A DNA stretch of 64,000 nt, from positions 13,211,651-13,275,650 of the forward strand of contig NC_135563.1 in assembly GCF_964340395.1 (NCBI RefSeq), given 5' to 3'. The notes beneath the pieces were generated by a model. The model was not told where the DNA came from and ran no database searches. It saw nothing but the letters and a program-made list of their open reading frames with translations. Every line of letters starts with the position of its first letter. Within the stretch, counting starts at the first letter, position 1. The position numbers and the translations under genes are program-made. Of this stretch, positions 15,052 through 29,400 are shown piece by piece. Source of the DNA: Glandiceps talaboti (lineage: Eukaryota; Hemichordata; Enteropneusta; Spengelidae).

Positions 15052-16599
15052 ACATGCAAATATTTGAGAAACAATTAGTCTATATCCTACAAAGATTCAG
15101 CAGCACTCTAACAATGCCAGGGTGATTTCAAAAGTTACATGTATGTCATTATCAAGACACTTTTTTCAAAAAATGATTTTTTCAATAAGACATTGTTAGT
15201 GTTAAACTTCTGAAATAATTAAACTAATAATGTGATTACTATTTGAATTATTTCTCATATTTTATTAAACTTTGAACTAATCTTGTGACCTACTCTAACT
15301 CTGCATTTCTGACTGACTGACTGACGGTTATAATTTCTTGAATTTTCTCTCAAATGAAAAAAAAAATTATTTTCACAGGAGAGTTTTGTGCACATCCACT
15401 TACAGAAATACAAATTTTAAAACTTATTTTAAGTACTGATTATGCAAAAAAAAAGATGAATATTAAATAAAATAGTACAACAAAGAATGCATAGATAATG
15501 CTAATATATGTTATAATCATGATAATAAACTACCTCGTAAACAATGTAACTAGAAGTACATCAATAGCAACAGTTTAAACATACAGTTCAAAACTGTACA
15601 TGTTATTTTTTTCTAAGTCAGAACAATGAAGGTATGCATTAGACTACAACTTGTTGTAATTAAGTATAATTTTCCAATATCTTCATACTGGTTGTTATAG
15701 ATCAAATCTACTTGAGTTCCCTAGGTAGGTATTTTACTGGGCTTGACCCGCTCCCTCACCAAAGTGATGGTGCAAGATACAGTATGGATATGCAACTTTT
15801 ACCCCCATCTGCACTGTTACTATGGTTTTTGAAACCTTAGTAAAAACAGTGGTTGTAAAGTTCACACATACCATGAAGAGCTACATATGAAATTATTGTC
15901 TCTTGTCATTTTGACAACACAATATTTGATAAGATCTTGGAATAGATGAAAAACCAACTCAGTGAAGAGTCGGTTTGTTTTACTTTAGTATGACAACATC
16001 TCTGTTCCAGTATACTAATCTTAATGAAAGTAAAGTTGCCACAGAAATTTTTTGGTCAGTGGTGGACATCATGTCACATACTCCATGACAGTGCATAGGC
16101 AGTTCATGCTACAAGTGAGGACCCCAGGCCCCGGTGAGGACCTCACTGTTTTCTTATAACAGATGATGTTTATTTTTTCAAGGTTTGTTAGGGGAATCAA
16201 AGAAGCCATTTTACATCAAAACATTTGAACCATCGCTAAACAGAGATGCAGGCCGATAGACTTTATCACCTGTCTGGGAAAATATTTTGAAGTCATTTAT
16301 TTGTAACATTGCACATCACTTTGGTTTAATACAAGGTTACAGCTCCCTTAGTACCCACTGAATGATGATTGATAGTGTTTTCAGTGAGTTGAATTATGGC
16401 AATAGCTTTATATCTGAATCTAAAAACAAAAGACATCATGGCTGAATGACATCTCTTCTAGTATAAAAACAGATAAGGCACTTGAATGATGTATTCATGC
16501 AAATTTTATAATACAAGTATTTTGATGTCCTTGATCACAAATCCTGTAATGTTATACCATACCATATTCTGCATCACTCCTCCACAACAGGGTTTTATG

Positions 16600-16845
16600 T
16601 TGCCAACTCTGACCAATGTAAGGTGAATGGGTGATGAACAGTGTCCATGGTTACCAGAGATGAAAGGCCAATGATGAGTAGTATCCATGGTTACCATAAG
16701 TGAAAGGTAAATGGAGTGTCAATAATTCCCATAGGTGAATAGTTGGTGAACAGTGCAGTGTCTACAGTTACCACAGGTGAAAGGTCAATGATGAGCAGTG
16801 TCCATGGTTACCATAGGTTAAAGGTCAGTGGTTACCATAGCGACC
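16600..16845. repeat. Imperfect minisatellite overlapping the PRADC1 stop codon
   Basis: A degenerate unit of about 38-40 bp containing CCATGGTTACCATAGGTGAAAGG and AATGATGAGCAGTG variants recurs five or six times. The last GGTTACCATAG, at 16830-16840, includes the reverse complement of the PRADC1 final Trp codon and stop. Confidence 0.8.
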
Positions 16846-19800
16846 AGGGTGGTAAACGTAAACTGTGCATTGGTACTCCTGTTACATTGACTGGAATGGT
16901 AATAATTGCTCCTGGCATAGCACTGGCTTGTATTGACTGTTTGATTAAGAATCTGTAAAGTAAAACACAACGGCATATGTACAAATAATTACTCAAAAAC
17001 AAATGTATTCCTGCAGAACTGTCCTCCAAAAAACCCCACTTAAATGAGAAAGCAGTTACAAATCATCTTTGAACTCAATCACTACAGACATTAGCTGGTA
17101 AGATATATCATGTTATTGGCCCTCAATATTTATAATCTTTCAAGGTGTTGCAGGAGTGGTTGATGTGTGAGGGCGCCCAAACACAGTGTACCTCACAGAC
17201 AATACAGATAAGAGGTCTCATTGCAATCATGTTTGTAAGAATCTCAAAAAACAGTTTAATTAAAGTAGAAATAGCATAATGCATTCCAGCAAACTTGAAA
17301 GAACATTTTGAAGATTCTCTTGTAGCACTTTTTTTTATCACTTTTTCTTTCTTAAATAGTCAGAAATGGTTCAAACTGAAGCAACTTGATCAATTTATCT
17401 GGACACTTCTTGGATATCAAATGTCAATCAACAATATTTTAAAATGTAAATCTCACAATTGTTATTATTTTTATAACAGTTCATTTATGTACCATTTTAA
17501 AAAAAAACAATTATACATGTATTTACCTTACTACACAAATATATATTACCATCATACAATTCAATATTGTTCAAGCTTTACGATACTACAAGCAAGTCAT
17601 TAAGTCTAACAAAACTGGGTTTTTTTAATGTTGCAGGTGCAGCTTTAAAGAGAGAAAAGTAACAATCCCCTTTTAGGTATTCTACCATATTCTAAGAAAG
17701 TGTTGACTCAAGGTATTCTAATGTCAGCAGTGTGCCCTCTAACTTCTAAGCCAATTTGACACACCACTAATGCACACAATATCTAGTGACACACCAAAAT
17801 TTGGTGTTCCCCTATCCCTTACTACGTGGTGACTCACAAGAAATGTCAGTTCTCATCATTTTGACTCACAACGTTAACAACAAAATATGGCTATGATTAT
17901 AGGGCACACTGTATGTTAGTGTATTATATATATATATATATATCAAACAAAGCAGTGATCAGACAAGACTTACCCATCTTTACCAAGTAGAAATACAGCT
18001 GGTATTGATGTTTCTCGATCAGTTTCATCTTGTATCATATCAATATATTGCCAATCATTTTTAGAATTATGGTCATGGATCATAACAGCTAGAGCTCCAT
18101 ATTTCTCTGCCATCAAAGTTTTGGAAACAAAAGAACAACCCCTACAACACAAAATTGATTCGAGAATGAATACTCATCAACTCTGGGATTCGCCACCAAG
18201 AAACTGTTTGACTCTGTGAGTAGAAATTTTCATTAGTAAGAAAACTGATTGTTTTCTGATTAGATAGACACATTGTGACAATCACATGTGAACTTTGAAT
18301 GGGTTGGTAAAAATCTCAATAAAGCTCTATTGGACTTCAAACAGCTTTCAAAATTCAACATCTATGGCATAGCTAGGTAAAGAATGTACGGTATATTTTA
18401 ACATCAAACATCAGTAACAGTTCTAGCCCTGATCATTTAAAATATACTGTATATACGATATGTATACAGTTAATTCACAAATATATGAAACAAAGCATTA
18501 TAGATTATACATATTTTTCCTTATTCATGTACTAGCAGCATTTGGTTTCAAAATGCCAGACAATAGAGTATTTTCGATGTGCATTCCATTGAAAAATAAA
18601 TTACCCAGTATTGATCATATGGCAATCTAACCTTTTAGAGGACATTTAATCTGTGACAAATTTCAGTCAACTGATCATATTGATTTGTACTATACATTGT
18701 ATAATATATTTGTCCCTTCTCTCATTTCACTTCTTCAAAGTAACTATTTACTATTGTATTTTTTAGTATTTTGGTATATTTCAAATTCATACAATGTAGT
18801 TCTGAGGATCCACCAAATTATTTTTATTTATTTTTTTTTATTCAAATTATATTTAAATGATATTTTAGTATTTTAGTATATTTCAAATTCATAGTCCTAT
18901 ATATCTACTTGGTTATTTGTTTTTATCATTTTATATTTAATTCATCTTTTCAGACTCAATATTATATTTTGCATTGCAACAATGGCAATATCAATTTTTC
19001 CACTATTAAGTTTAATAAAGTGCTGATTTACCATCAAACAAAAAACACTGCAATATTTGAACAAAAAATGCATAACTCTGACATTTGCAATATATAAAAT
19101 GTAGATTATACAACTAAACATATATGTTTACTCACCCCCTTTCAATAAGTGCTATTGATCCTCTCAGTTCCTCTCCATTGTTTAATTCTGAACAGCTTTG
19201 TTCTGGATTTGTTGGAACTAAGTTTATTCTATAAAAACTGTGTCTCTGAAAAAAAATCACAGGATAACTTAATGATATAAACTACATCATGGTTTAGGAC
19301 AGGCTTTCTTTGAAATTCATGGTTTTAATATTGGTTCTTTACTTTTCAAAATATCATGAACAACATTTGGACAAAGTTATTTTACTGCCCATGTAACAGA
19401 AATGGAGAAATTTGGTATAGCCAGAGATTTCCTCTCGACTTCATAGATTAATGTGTACCACCCTATGGTTTCTTGAAAAGAACAGAAAATTATTTACATA
19501 TTTATTTTTTTCTGTTTTGCAAATTTTCTACACACCTATCATTTATTCTGGAGAGAACACTGTACAGCTAAAAAACCATAATGAAAATAACCCTGAAGAG
19601 GAACCCTGTTAGAAACTTGTTGAATTCAAGTACATTTTATCCTTGTAACTCATTTTTAATTTCTTTTTGTTCCAGTTTTAATATGGTACAGAAACTCCAG
19701 CTGGTCTACAGAAATGCAGGGTGGATTTTTTGGTTAATTTTTTTTCATGTTTTCTTCCTGAAAAGGAACATTATGTTTCTGTGACAAATGTGTTCTATTT

Positions 19801-21435
19801 AGTATGCTAATAACCATGAAAGGAGTGTGCACCATATTTGCAACGACCATATTAGTAAATTATGGGATATCAATAAGATTTCATCATACATGCTTCAGCA
19901 ACAACAAAACAGTTCCTTCAGCAAACACAACAACATAACTAAGTATATTAATGTAAACCTAGATATTTTCACTACAAAAGTTTGCAATTTTACAGTCTTT
20001 CGCTAGTTTTTAAATGCTAATTTTCACTAATTACCAGACTCATACTTTGTACTTATGTACAAAAAAGGCATTTATGAAGTCACTACTTATTGTTACATTT
20101 TGTTTTCTAACGAAATAAGCAAAAATAAGTCATTAGCGAAATTTCAAGGTTTTCAATATATGGTGTGAACAAACCTTGTTTCCCAAAATAGCTCTAATTA
20201 GTGCGTAGTAATTAGTGATAATATTTGTAATGATAAAAATATGAACTGTGACATAATACTTACAAAAATCTCCCCAAAAGTTCTTGCTGGTCTTATTTTA
20301 AATATATAATTGATATCTGGTGGGCTTAAAACTTCAAAATATAAATTTTCATTCACTGCATAACCTGAAAAGAGATATCATATATATCATTCACTTTGAA
20401 TTATTTTCTATTGATTGGGTGATCTATAATATTTTCATAATTTAATAGGCATGTAAAAAACAAAATTCCATTATATTTCTCATTAATATTTAAATGAATC
20501 AGTTTTTACTTCAGCTGTTCTCATTTTGGAATATTAAATAAAAATTCAGAATAATATAACGATAAGTTATTTTTTTTCAAGTGCTGAGATATTCCAAGGC
20601 AACAAATATAACACGAAAATTAACAATAGAAATATCGAAAAGATTTGTTTGAAAATAGAAATGGGCAAATACACATACATACAATATTACACTGCCTAGA
20701 AGTACCGAGATCTAGGGAGGTACATCATTGTATGTGTACGTGTCATCAGCTGATACCGCCACCGCTTAGATACCTGGTTGTTTTGTTGGTGTATTACAAA
20801 ATTTGATTATATTTTATTACAGTAATAAAGTTTTTGATCAGTTTTGAGATGTCGGAATTCCTTCAACTGGTTTGATTTCACGAGAGAAAGTTGTACGGGC
20901 ATTGCTGCATAAAGCTTTTGCCGTGCAATACGTGAGTGACACGTCGACTTAATATGTCAACCGGGCTGGTACGCGGTATGTCGTCAACGCTTAACGATAA
21001 CACAGCAGACGAACTTCACACTGTACACTTTTGAAAGAATTTGCCAGTGAAACGTCTACATTCAAACTGATTTGATTTCAAGTTTTGAAAAAATTATGAC
21101 ATTCTTTACTATTGTTAGATTTGGAGTATACTGTTGAATTGTGTATAATTGACAACATTTTGACTATAAAAACCGCCGCCGTCTGAACAAAAAGTGTCAC
21201 ATACGGTCACACACGGTGGGTAACGAAGTAAGATTGCCCTCGATATCACACCTATCCTAGATTGATTTATGATTACTTCTTTATTGAAAGCCTGATTTGC
21301 CCAACAATGAGAAAGTTTATGATACCTATTAAGTTTATGATACCACTTACCTGTTACCCATGTAAGGGGCACGATAAGCCCACAAATGACCAGCCAACGA
21401 AGAAACTGTGCCACTGTTATCCGAGTTGTCGCCAT
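16832..21435 (-). CDS. PRADC1: Protease-associated domain-containing protein 1, secreted
   Basis: Five minus-strand exons, in transcript order: 21435-21351, 20364-20264, 19245-19136, 18141-17974 and 16952-16832 (TAA). They total 585 nt, 194 aa, against 188 aa in human. Phases close exactly (1,0,2,2). Residues 1-28 form a signal peptide (polar start, then LRWLVICGLIVPLTW). The mature part keeps PRADC1 landmarks: LYFEVLSPPDINYIF, the ERGGCSF..KT core of the PA fold, MIQDETDR, IPAVFLLGKDG, the IPVNVTGVP segment with an N-glycosylation sequon, and the terminal PPWSLW. The PA domain is thought to act as a protein-interaction lid; there is no protease domain. Its start codon lies 466 bp from the EDRF1 start in divergent orientation. 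Intron 4 carries a hAT-like MITE. The stop codon sits at the edge of a minisatellite. Confidence 0.95.
17728..17911. mobile_element. hAT-like MITE in PRADC1 intron 4
   Basis: The ends CAGTGTGCCCT (17728-17738) and AGGGCACACTG (17901-17911) are perfect inverted repeats, and the pairing continues weakly inward. The flanks AATGTCAG (17720-17727) and TATGTTAG (17912-17919) agree at 6 of 8 bases, as expected for a decayed 8-bp target duplication. CAGTG ends and 8-bp duplications are typical of hAT elements. Confidence 0.72.
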
Positions 21436-21901
21436 GTTTTCAGAATGTACAGGGAACTTCCGGTTGAGTATATTTTAAGAAAGGGGCGTAGATACATTAC
21501 GTGACTATGTGGCATTTATTTGTCACGTTCGATCATGAGAGCAATGAAAGCAATAATGTTTATTGTCATTTTCCTATGGAATTTTGAGTAGCTTTTTTAA
21601 TAAATAGAACACTGTTTACGAACAAAAAATACACCAAATTTAGAAGTTAGGATTTAATCTTCACCAACTCCAAACAAAATACGGTCGACCATAACTTCCG
21701 CTCACCCCAGCTGGAAAGTTCGATATCGTCGACCATGTACCAGGCAAGGAAGAATAATCTAGAACTCTGTATTCTCAATGTTGTCAACAAACACCACTTG
21801 TAATGACATCATGCGTTACATATCCAGTTCTTTTTACAGTTCATAAAGCTACAATACATTGCATATATTCGTAAGACTGTTTATTCATTCCATATTACAA
21901 C
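21436..21901. promoter_or_regulatory. Divergent PRADC1/EDRF1 promoter region
   Basis: These 466 bp separate two start codons facing away from each other. ACTTCCGG (21456-21463) is an ETS consensus on the minus strand, 20 bp upstream of the PRADC1 ATG. A second ETS-like ACTTCCGC begins about 21693. GTCGACCAT occurs twice (about 21684 and 21729). There is no convincing TATA box. 5' UTR boundaries are unknown. Confidence 0.65.
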
Positions 21902-23415
21902 ATGGCGAGTATTGGACCTGCAAGTTCACCTGATGACTCAAACACAGAGGAGGAATTTGCTTCGAGAGATTCTTCAGAAAAAGAAAACCGGGACCAAGGA
22001 AAAGTAAGTTATAAAACTATTGCTTGTTTTACGATAAAGGTAGCCGTTCGTCTGTTTATTATGTGTGTTTACATTGGTCTGTTTTTGTGTTTATTTGCAT
22101 GTTTGTAATGTATGCATCAGATAAAAAGTTGCAGCCATTCTCGTCCTGCTTGCATACGGAGTAATCCGGACCTAGACTCGATTCTGCATTGTCCCTCCTA
22201 TCAAGTCAGTAATATAGACTCGTGCACCGTCATGTAAGCAGGTGTTTAGAGTCAAGTCAGTAATATCATGGAAGTAGAACTACTTCCATGCTCAAAACTA
22301 ATGCTATGTTCAGTGCAGACTAAGGGTTCCTCAGATAACAATGTAACAAGGGTGCCCTCTCTAGTGTTCTCCTGAGGGCTCTGTATGGTCAGTAAAAATC
22401 TGCACTTGCGAGTTAGGGACAAGAAAGGGAGTTCGTGTGTCTTGTCAGTGACTGGTTGTTGTAATGTAATGTAATATCATTTTTGCAAATATAAAGTACA
22501 GTGTATAATTTTTAATTGTAATGGTATGGAAATGTTCATATTCTCTTTACAATATGAGTCATCATTATAATACATCATGATATTCCCAATAATAATGTGT
22601 TTTCTATAACAAAGGACTTTGCTAAAATAGCTGTTAAAGATGAAGTGAAGTCTTCAGCCGTAGTCAGATACTCCAGAGTTCAACAGTTATCAATGTATTC
22701 AGAATTAAAACAGCACACTGATTTAAAACATCCCCCAGCAAACTGGCTACGAAGTGGTTCCAAGCTTACTTTCCATAACACATGGGGAACTAGTAGAACT
22801 AGATTCTCAAGGTAAGAGAACTTAATTTACAATGAGATATTTCACCTTTTTTTAATTGTCAGACTTTGTCTAACTCTCCATTTGCATGTTCTACTGATAT
22901 ACACCAGTGGTAAACCCAGACTCTTTCTTTTGAATTGATTCAGTTTTGGAATGGCACATTCAAGTCCAGATACAGTAGGAGATGTAGATATAATATCAGC
23001 TTCAGAGGTAAGAACTACTACTATCTTGACTTTACTAACGTCATCAACATCAATTATATGAGTTAAGTTTTCAATCTGACAACCAACACAGGTTCTCATG
23101 AAATTCCAGTCAATTTTGTGATGTAGTCATTCATGTTTTGTCCACTTATTATTATGTATCAAGATCTATGGGTATATGCTGTGTGGGTATCTTATCAATG
23201 TCTCTCTGTAAACAGGGTTATGGGCCAGCAGTAATGTCTGTACTCAGTTCAGGTTTACTCAGAATCTTTCTACATAGTGCTTATCCCATTTAATATTACA
23301 GAGATTTGCATTTCGTAATCACTGAAATTTGCTTGTGTCATGGTCAAGTTTTCCAAAACCTATGTTTCCGATAGACTAAAAGATTCACCATGGAATATGC
23401 ACATCACTGTTTAGC

Positions 23416-23455
<40 letters not shown>

Positions 23456-26400
23456 GCAACATCAAATAAGTCTATGAATGTTCTCAACAGGACGTGAAAC
23501 TGTTGCCATTCAAAACAACAACAAGTCCAGTAGGATAGATTATAATTACTTCGTTATTAACATCAAATAATCTTTCAGTCTACTGTTTCTGATAAAATGT
23601 CTGTACATACTCCGCAGCGGTGCACTATTTCAAATATAATGCAAGAGACAATGGAAGACATAAAATAACTGTACTGTCCTTATGTGTTGAGTATTTTCTT
23701 TTTGACAGAATATAAAGACATTACTGAAGATTCCATTCTGCAAAGCACAAGTCAGTATAGCTGTACATCGTATTGGTAGGACACTATTCCTAGATGAATT
23801 TGATATTTACCGACATCTATTATCAGCGCCACAGGTATCAGTATTATTGAAAATAGCATATTCCAATTTCCTATAAATAACATTTTTATTATCATCCTAG
23901 AAATTGGTTATAAATGTGACAATGATAATAGTAATGTATTTTTATATAGAACTTTTCCACACTTTGCTCAAAGCACTTTATGATTATTACATGGTACACG
24001 GTATACTGAATATCCTCTCTGATTTGTATGCTTAGATGTTAGCTCTTTCAATTTAGGCAAATTTCACCAGTGTACATGGTTTCATGAAAAGAGTTGCGAG
24101 TTATTCAGTGTACATGTGTGGCACGGACCCAGAACAACACAATGGCCCATTATACTTCTTCAACTCCCTGGGCGCATACAATCCATTATAGCATATAGGA
24201 CTAAAACATTCACATAGCAACCACTATGCTACAAGTCTGAATGATGCTATCCCTGAGAACGAAACATTCAGTAGTTTTTGCTTTTTACAAAATAATTTGT
24301 GTGTTGAAACTGAATTTCATTTCTTAACTAAATGTCCTCAGTATCAAAATATGAGGGAAGATCTTTTACCAGCCTGGCATAATAACAACTTATCATATGA
24401 AAAGTTTACTAACCTTTTACGCACCACCAATGACACACAGTTAAATGATTTAGCCGCTTTTGTTTATTAATTATGCAATGAAGTGTAGACAGTAATTCTC
24501 ATTTCTTCTTCTTTTTTTTGAAAAATGTACTTTGACAGCGTCTTCAGTTATTGTGTGTGTTTTTCCAAACAAGTTTTGTATGATCTTTGGCCTGTGGCCT
24601 TTCGTGCAATAAAGCAAACACAAACAATGATTGTGAAGAGACTTGAACCAGCCATTTGCACATTCAAAGCCACCCTCACCATGCTAAACATTAACCATTG
24701 TGATGGGTTATAATGATCTTGACAAACCATATCAGCAATAGGGAATAAATGTGTTCTTTATTAGTGCCAAAAAGCAACAGTTTTTATTTTTCCAAGGAAC
24801 TGGATATGATATAATAAGAAGTAAAACAAGGTAACTTATTGTATCATTTGGAAAGAATTTTTATTCACAGCTATGCAACTGTTTTCTCTTTTTGTGTGTT
24901 AAAAATGATTATAAACTGATAAAATGGAGAGAAAAAACATGTTATATACTTTGATCACAGAGTGGAAGAAATTGGCTGAGGAACTTTATTCTGCATCAAA
25001 TCTCACAAGATGATGGCAAACAAAAATTTACAAGAAAGAGAAAGACAAGGGATGACCTTCATAGTAGAAGTTTGCTATCCAAATTTCTGTACTACAGGTG
25101 AGAATACATGTATTTCATGTAATGATCAGTGTTTTTACAAACTTCAGAGTCCTGTTTCCAGCAAATTACTTGTGAGCTATTTTTCATAAACTTTTTGTTC
25201 TGGAGAAGTCATTTGATGATTTCACCACAGATAAATTTCACACAGTTGACAAGAAACACCAAATTTAAAGTTGCTTCACATTCATTGTTCTAGCAGAGGT
25301 CTAATGTTGCCTCACGGAGTCTGCAGACATGCATATGTATTAAATGAACAAGAATTAATACTTATGACCATCTGAGGGTAATAAGTACTTAGGAATTAGC
25401 TATATTGTTCATCTAACACATGTATGTTTGCTGACTCCCATGATGCAACACTTGACCAGTGCTAGGACATTGAATGGGAAGCAATATTCAATTTGATGTT
25501 TCTTGGCAATTGTGCAAAATTTATGTAATGTGAAATCATGAAATGACTCTCCAGAACCCAAAGTTTATAAAAATGTAGTTAATTTCCTGGAATGGTGTCC
25601 CTTCAAGTAAAACTCGAGATGTCCATACCATGTACCATAACTTAAGTGAAGCACCCTGGTACGATGGCAATTTTACCTGGTGGTACCTACAACCTTTGAT
25701 AAAAACACTGTTAATATCACAGCAGATCTTAGTACCACTAAGACTTGATGAATATTGTTTTCATACTTCTAGCCAAAACAAATGCAAAGTACATTACAAC
25801 AAGACCTATCTCTTTCCCACTTACAACTTCAGACACCAGACCGTGGACAAACGGAACCTGTATACAAACAGGGAAAGTAAACAAATGAATTAGATTAATA
25901 ACACTTGGCAAAGCATGTTAGAAGTACAGAAACTTGTATTACATTCCATCATTTGATACGAACAGTTTTATGGCCCATTTACCTAACAGTTCACGTTCAC
26001 AAACAAATATCCAGTTCCCCTGGCAATTCATGTACACATAAAGAGTCTGTTCTTATCAAACTATGAAATGAATACAAGAACATGGACACAGTATTAGTAC
26101 ATCTATTAGTTATTTACATATTACATGAGTAAGTCAGATACACTGAAATCTGAAACAATTAATAGAAAATGCATATAACTAATTTGATATATTGATTAAT
26201 ACTACAGAACTGATGACAAAGCCCACTTTTGTTTTTGTTTTTTTTTAAATATCCATATGCTAGTATTGATAGTGTAGGACATGGTAATGAAAACGCAGAA
26301 CCATACACTGTTGAAGAACCTACAGATTCACCAGACCCAAGGAGTAGTGGTACCACACAGGAAGATACAGTAGGAGATCCTCCATGGGTATGTACTAGTA

Positions 26401-29400
26401 TTTATACCATTTGTCAATCAATCAATATGTATGTATGAATTCAAACAGAAAAAAACAGGATTTATTTACAAGTTAAGTTGTATGCATTCAAACAGAAAAT
26501 ACAAGATGTATTCACAAGCTAAGTTATATACATTCAAACAGAAAATACAACATGTATTCACAAGCTAAGTTGTATGTATTCAAACAGAAAATATATGAAT
26601 TATTTACAAGCTGTCAATACAATGCCAAGACTTTGTACCATATTCTCCTTTCCAGTAAATCATGGACTTGAACGGTACATTTTGACGCGTCAAAGGTAAC
26701 AAAGGAAAACGTATAAATCTGCAACTGGGGTGTTTTTGGATGTGCAACTTTAAACAATTACACAATAAATGTCAAGGTTAACATCAATGCTGAAGCATCA
26801 CCGCATCATCCACCTAAACGGCGTTGAATTGCCGTCATCTATTATAGTAGCAATTCCAGTTCAGAGTCACAATGAAAAGATTGCAAACCAAAGAATTTGA
26901 ACTGTCTTGAAGTTCTACTTATTAGTGTTCTCACTTTCATTTTGCCTGCCTGCCTGCTCGAATTTGTATTAGTCCGAAGAATCATATTCGGAGCTTTGTG
27001 GCGTAAAACTAACAAATTGATTTCGTGGGATTATGTATAAGTTTTTGTTGGAAGAAGGTCTACAACTTATATCTCATAGGTCAATGGAAATGAATTTGCC
27101 CGTCAAGTTTTATGGCATTTTGAGGATATTCAGATGTTGTTGGGCACTGACCTACCCATATTTGGAGGAGGAAAATACCCAGCTGTCAGTCTGAGACTAA
27201 GGTAATTGTCTGATTTGTCCATATATGGTTGAGACTAGACTAAGCTATATTTCTGATATGTCCATATACGGTAGTCTGAAACTAAGGTAATTGTCTGATG
27301 TGTCCATATATGGTTGAGACTAGACTAAGCTATATTTCTGATATGTCCATATATGGTAGTCTGAAACTAAGGTAATTGTCTGATTTGTCCATATATGGTT
27401 GAGACTAGACTAAGGTATATTTCTGATATGTCCATATATGGTAGTCTGAAACTAAGGTAATTGTCTGATTTGTCCATATATGGTTGAGACTAGACTAAGC
27501 TATATTTCTGATTTGATCATATAATTACTATACTACTTATAGATAACATATATACCTCTAATTGACATGTACAATGTCTAATTATTGGTATATGTATTTT
27601 AACAATTTTGAGTGGATATAATGTTGGTAGTCTGAATGAAAAATATTACCCCAGTTACAGCTAGGGAAGGTTAAGTAAAGTTACAAATTCTGGACCATGT
27701 GACTTAAAATTTTAAATGTTCCATTAAAAGTTCAATTTTCTTTCTTTCTTTTTCTTTCTTTCTGTCTTTCTTTCTTTCTTCCTTTCTTTCAGAGATGAGA
27801 CAAAACCAATTAATGTTCTGACAGGGTTAGACTATTGGTTAGATAATTTGATTTGTAACGTCCCTGAGTTAGCAATGTGTTATCACCTGAATGGAATTGT
27901 ACAAAACTATGAACTCCTTAATACAGAAGAAATTCCAAAACTTGAAGACTCACAGTTTTCGCCGAGGGTCATCAAAGATGTTGCTCAAAATATCTTGTCC
28001 TTTTTAAAATCGAACTGCACAAAGGTTGGACATACATACTGGCTGTTCAAAGGTATTGTTATATTCAGTTTTACTGCAGTGCCAATCTCAAAGCTGTATG
28101 TAGATTTTTTGTTGTCAACTTATGTGATGAAAAATTTGCAGTATTTTATATTTTTGAATAGTTAACTTTCGATTGATTTCATGAACACTATTAGTACCAT
28201 TTCATTATTAATATACTTTCTGTCTTCCATATTTTAGGATTTGTAAAATGTTGATTGCAGGAAGGAAATTATCGTATATCATTCAAACTAAACCATAGAC
28301 ATTGGAGAGCTCCAACCTATATGATTAAACCAGTCGTGTTTCAGAAGGCACATTTTGTTGACATTATCTGACAAATATTTGTGGATTTTTTTTTATCTAA
28401 GGTAATAACGATGATGTAGTCAAACTGTATGATTTGTCAAGTCTGTGTTCAGAAGCTGAAGCCCAATGGGAAAATCCCTTCTCTGTACCAGTTGCAGTCC
28501 TACTCTACAAAGTAGCTAAGAATATGCAACAATCCAACACCAAAGACAGGTAAGAACTGGTTCAAACTGGATTAAACTAGTCAAGAAATAACTTGCCTGC
28601 AAAGTCATTGCTGTTGTTGGTACATTGCTATTACACTTCTTATCCTACAAAGTGACCAAAATGCAAGAATCTATTGACTAGAAAGAAGTGGATCAAACTG
28701 GTTTAAACTGGTCTTACAAGAAATAATCTGCCTTCTGGCATTGCTGGAGGAAACTTAGATGCTAACACTCCAGATGTACACAACGTTTATAAAGAGTTAG
28801 ATCATAAACATGCAAGTGTCACATGAAATTTTCAACAAAATGTGTGAGGAAATGTGTCACTGAATCAATCTCTGAGTTAATGTATACATGTGTATTAGTC
28901 TTTTCTTATACCAATACAATAGCATAATCACATGTAATATGTATGTATCAGTAGATATGTACTGTAGACAAAAATTTGTCGCCATCTTCAGTGGAAATTT
29001 TTATACCATTTGTACAGACATGTAAGCATGTGTACACAAAATGTCCAAATAAACAATGTAGATCAATATACAATTAATACTGTTGCTTTGATGATAAATA
29101 TAATTTATATTCATTTGGTGTCATTTTTTCTTTTCCTCTTTTTTTTATCATATTTCATCTCTGATTTGTCATAACAGGGACAAGACTACAATAAGCAAGT
29201 TGTTAAAGAACTGTTTGTCTTTGTTGGACAAAGAAAAACATCCCCAGGTTGGTAGTCTTTACTATTGTAAAAGATTAGCATTATGTGGAGGAAAAAGACA
29301 CTGCTTCAATGTTACTATTACCTAAAGATAACTGGTTTGATGGCAATCAAGACCCTAGTCTAGATGCCAGACAGTTGGGCTTTCTTTTGATATTAGGTGA

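Larger units (their letters stand above)
10437..16831. other. Non-coding interval between copy B and PRADC1
   Basis: No frame here shows recognisable protein sequence or a chain of splice-compatible exons. The left part is probably the copy B 3' UTR and the right part the PRADC1 3' UTR (TTTATT at 16296-16301 is one possible minus-strand AATAAA). In between are two inverted-repeat elements, microsatellites and a tandem duplication, each listed separately. Confidence 0.7.

Noticed and set aside
22842-23099. Minus-strand frame overlapping EDRF1 exon 3
   Set aside because: It is the antisense shadow of a confirmed coding exon.
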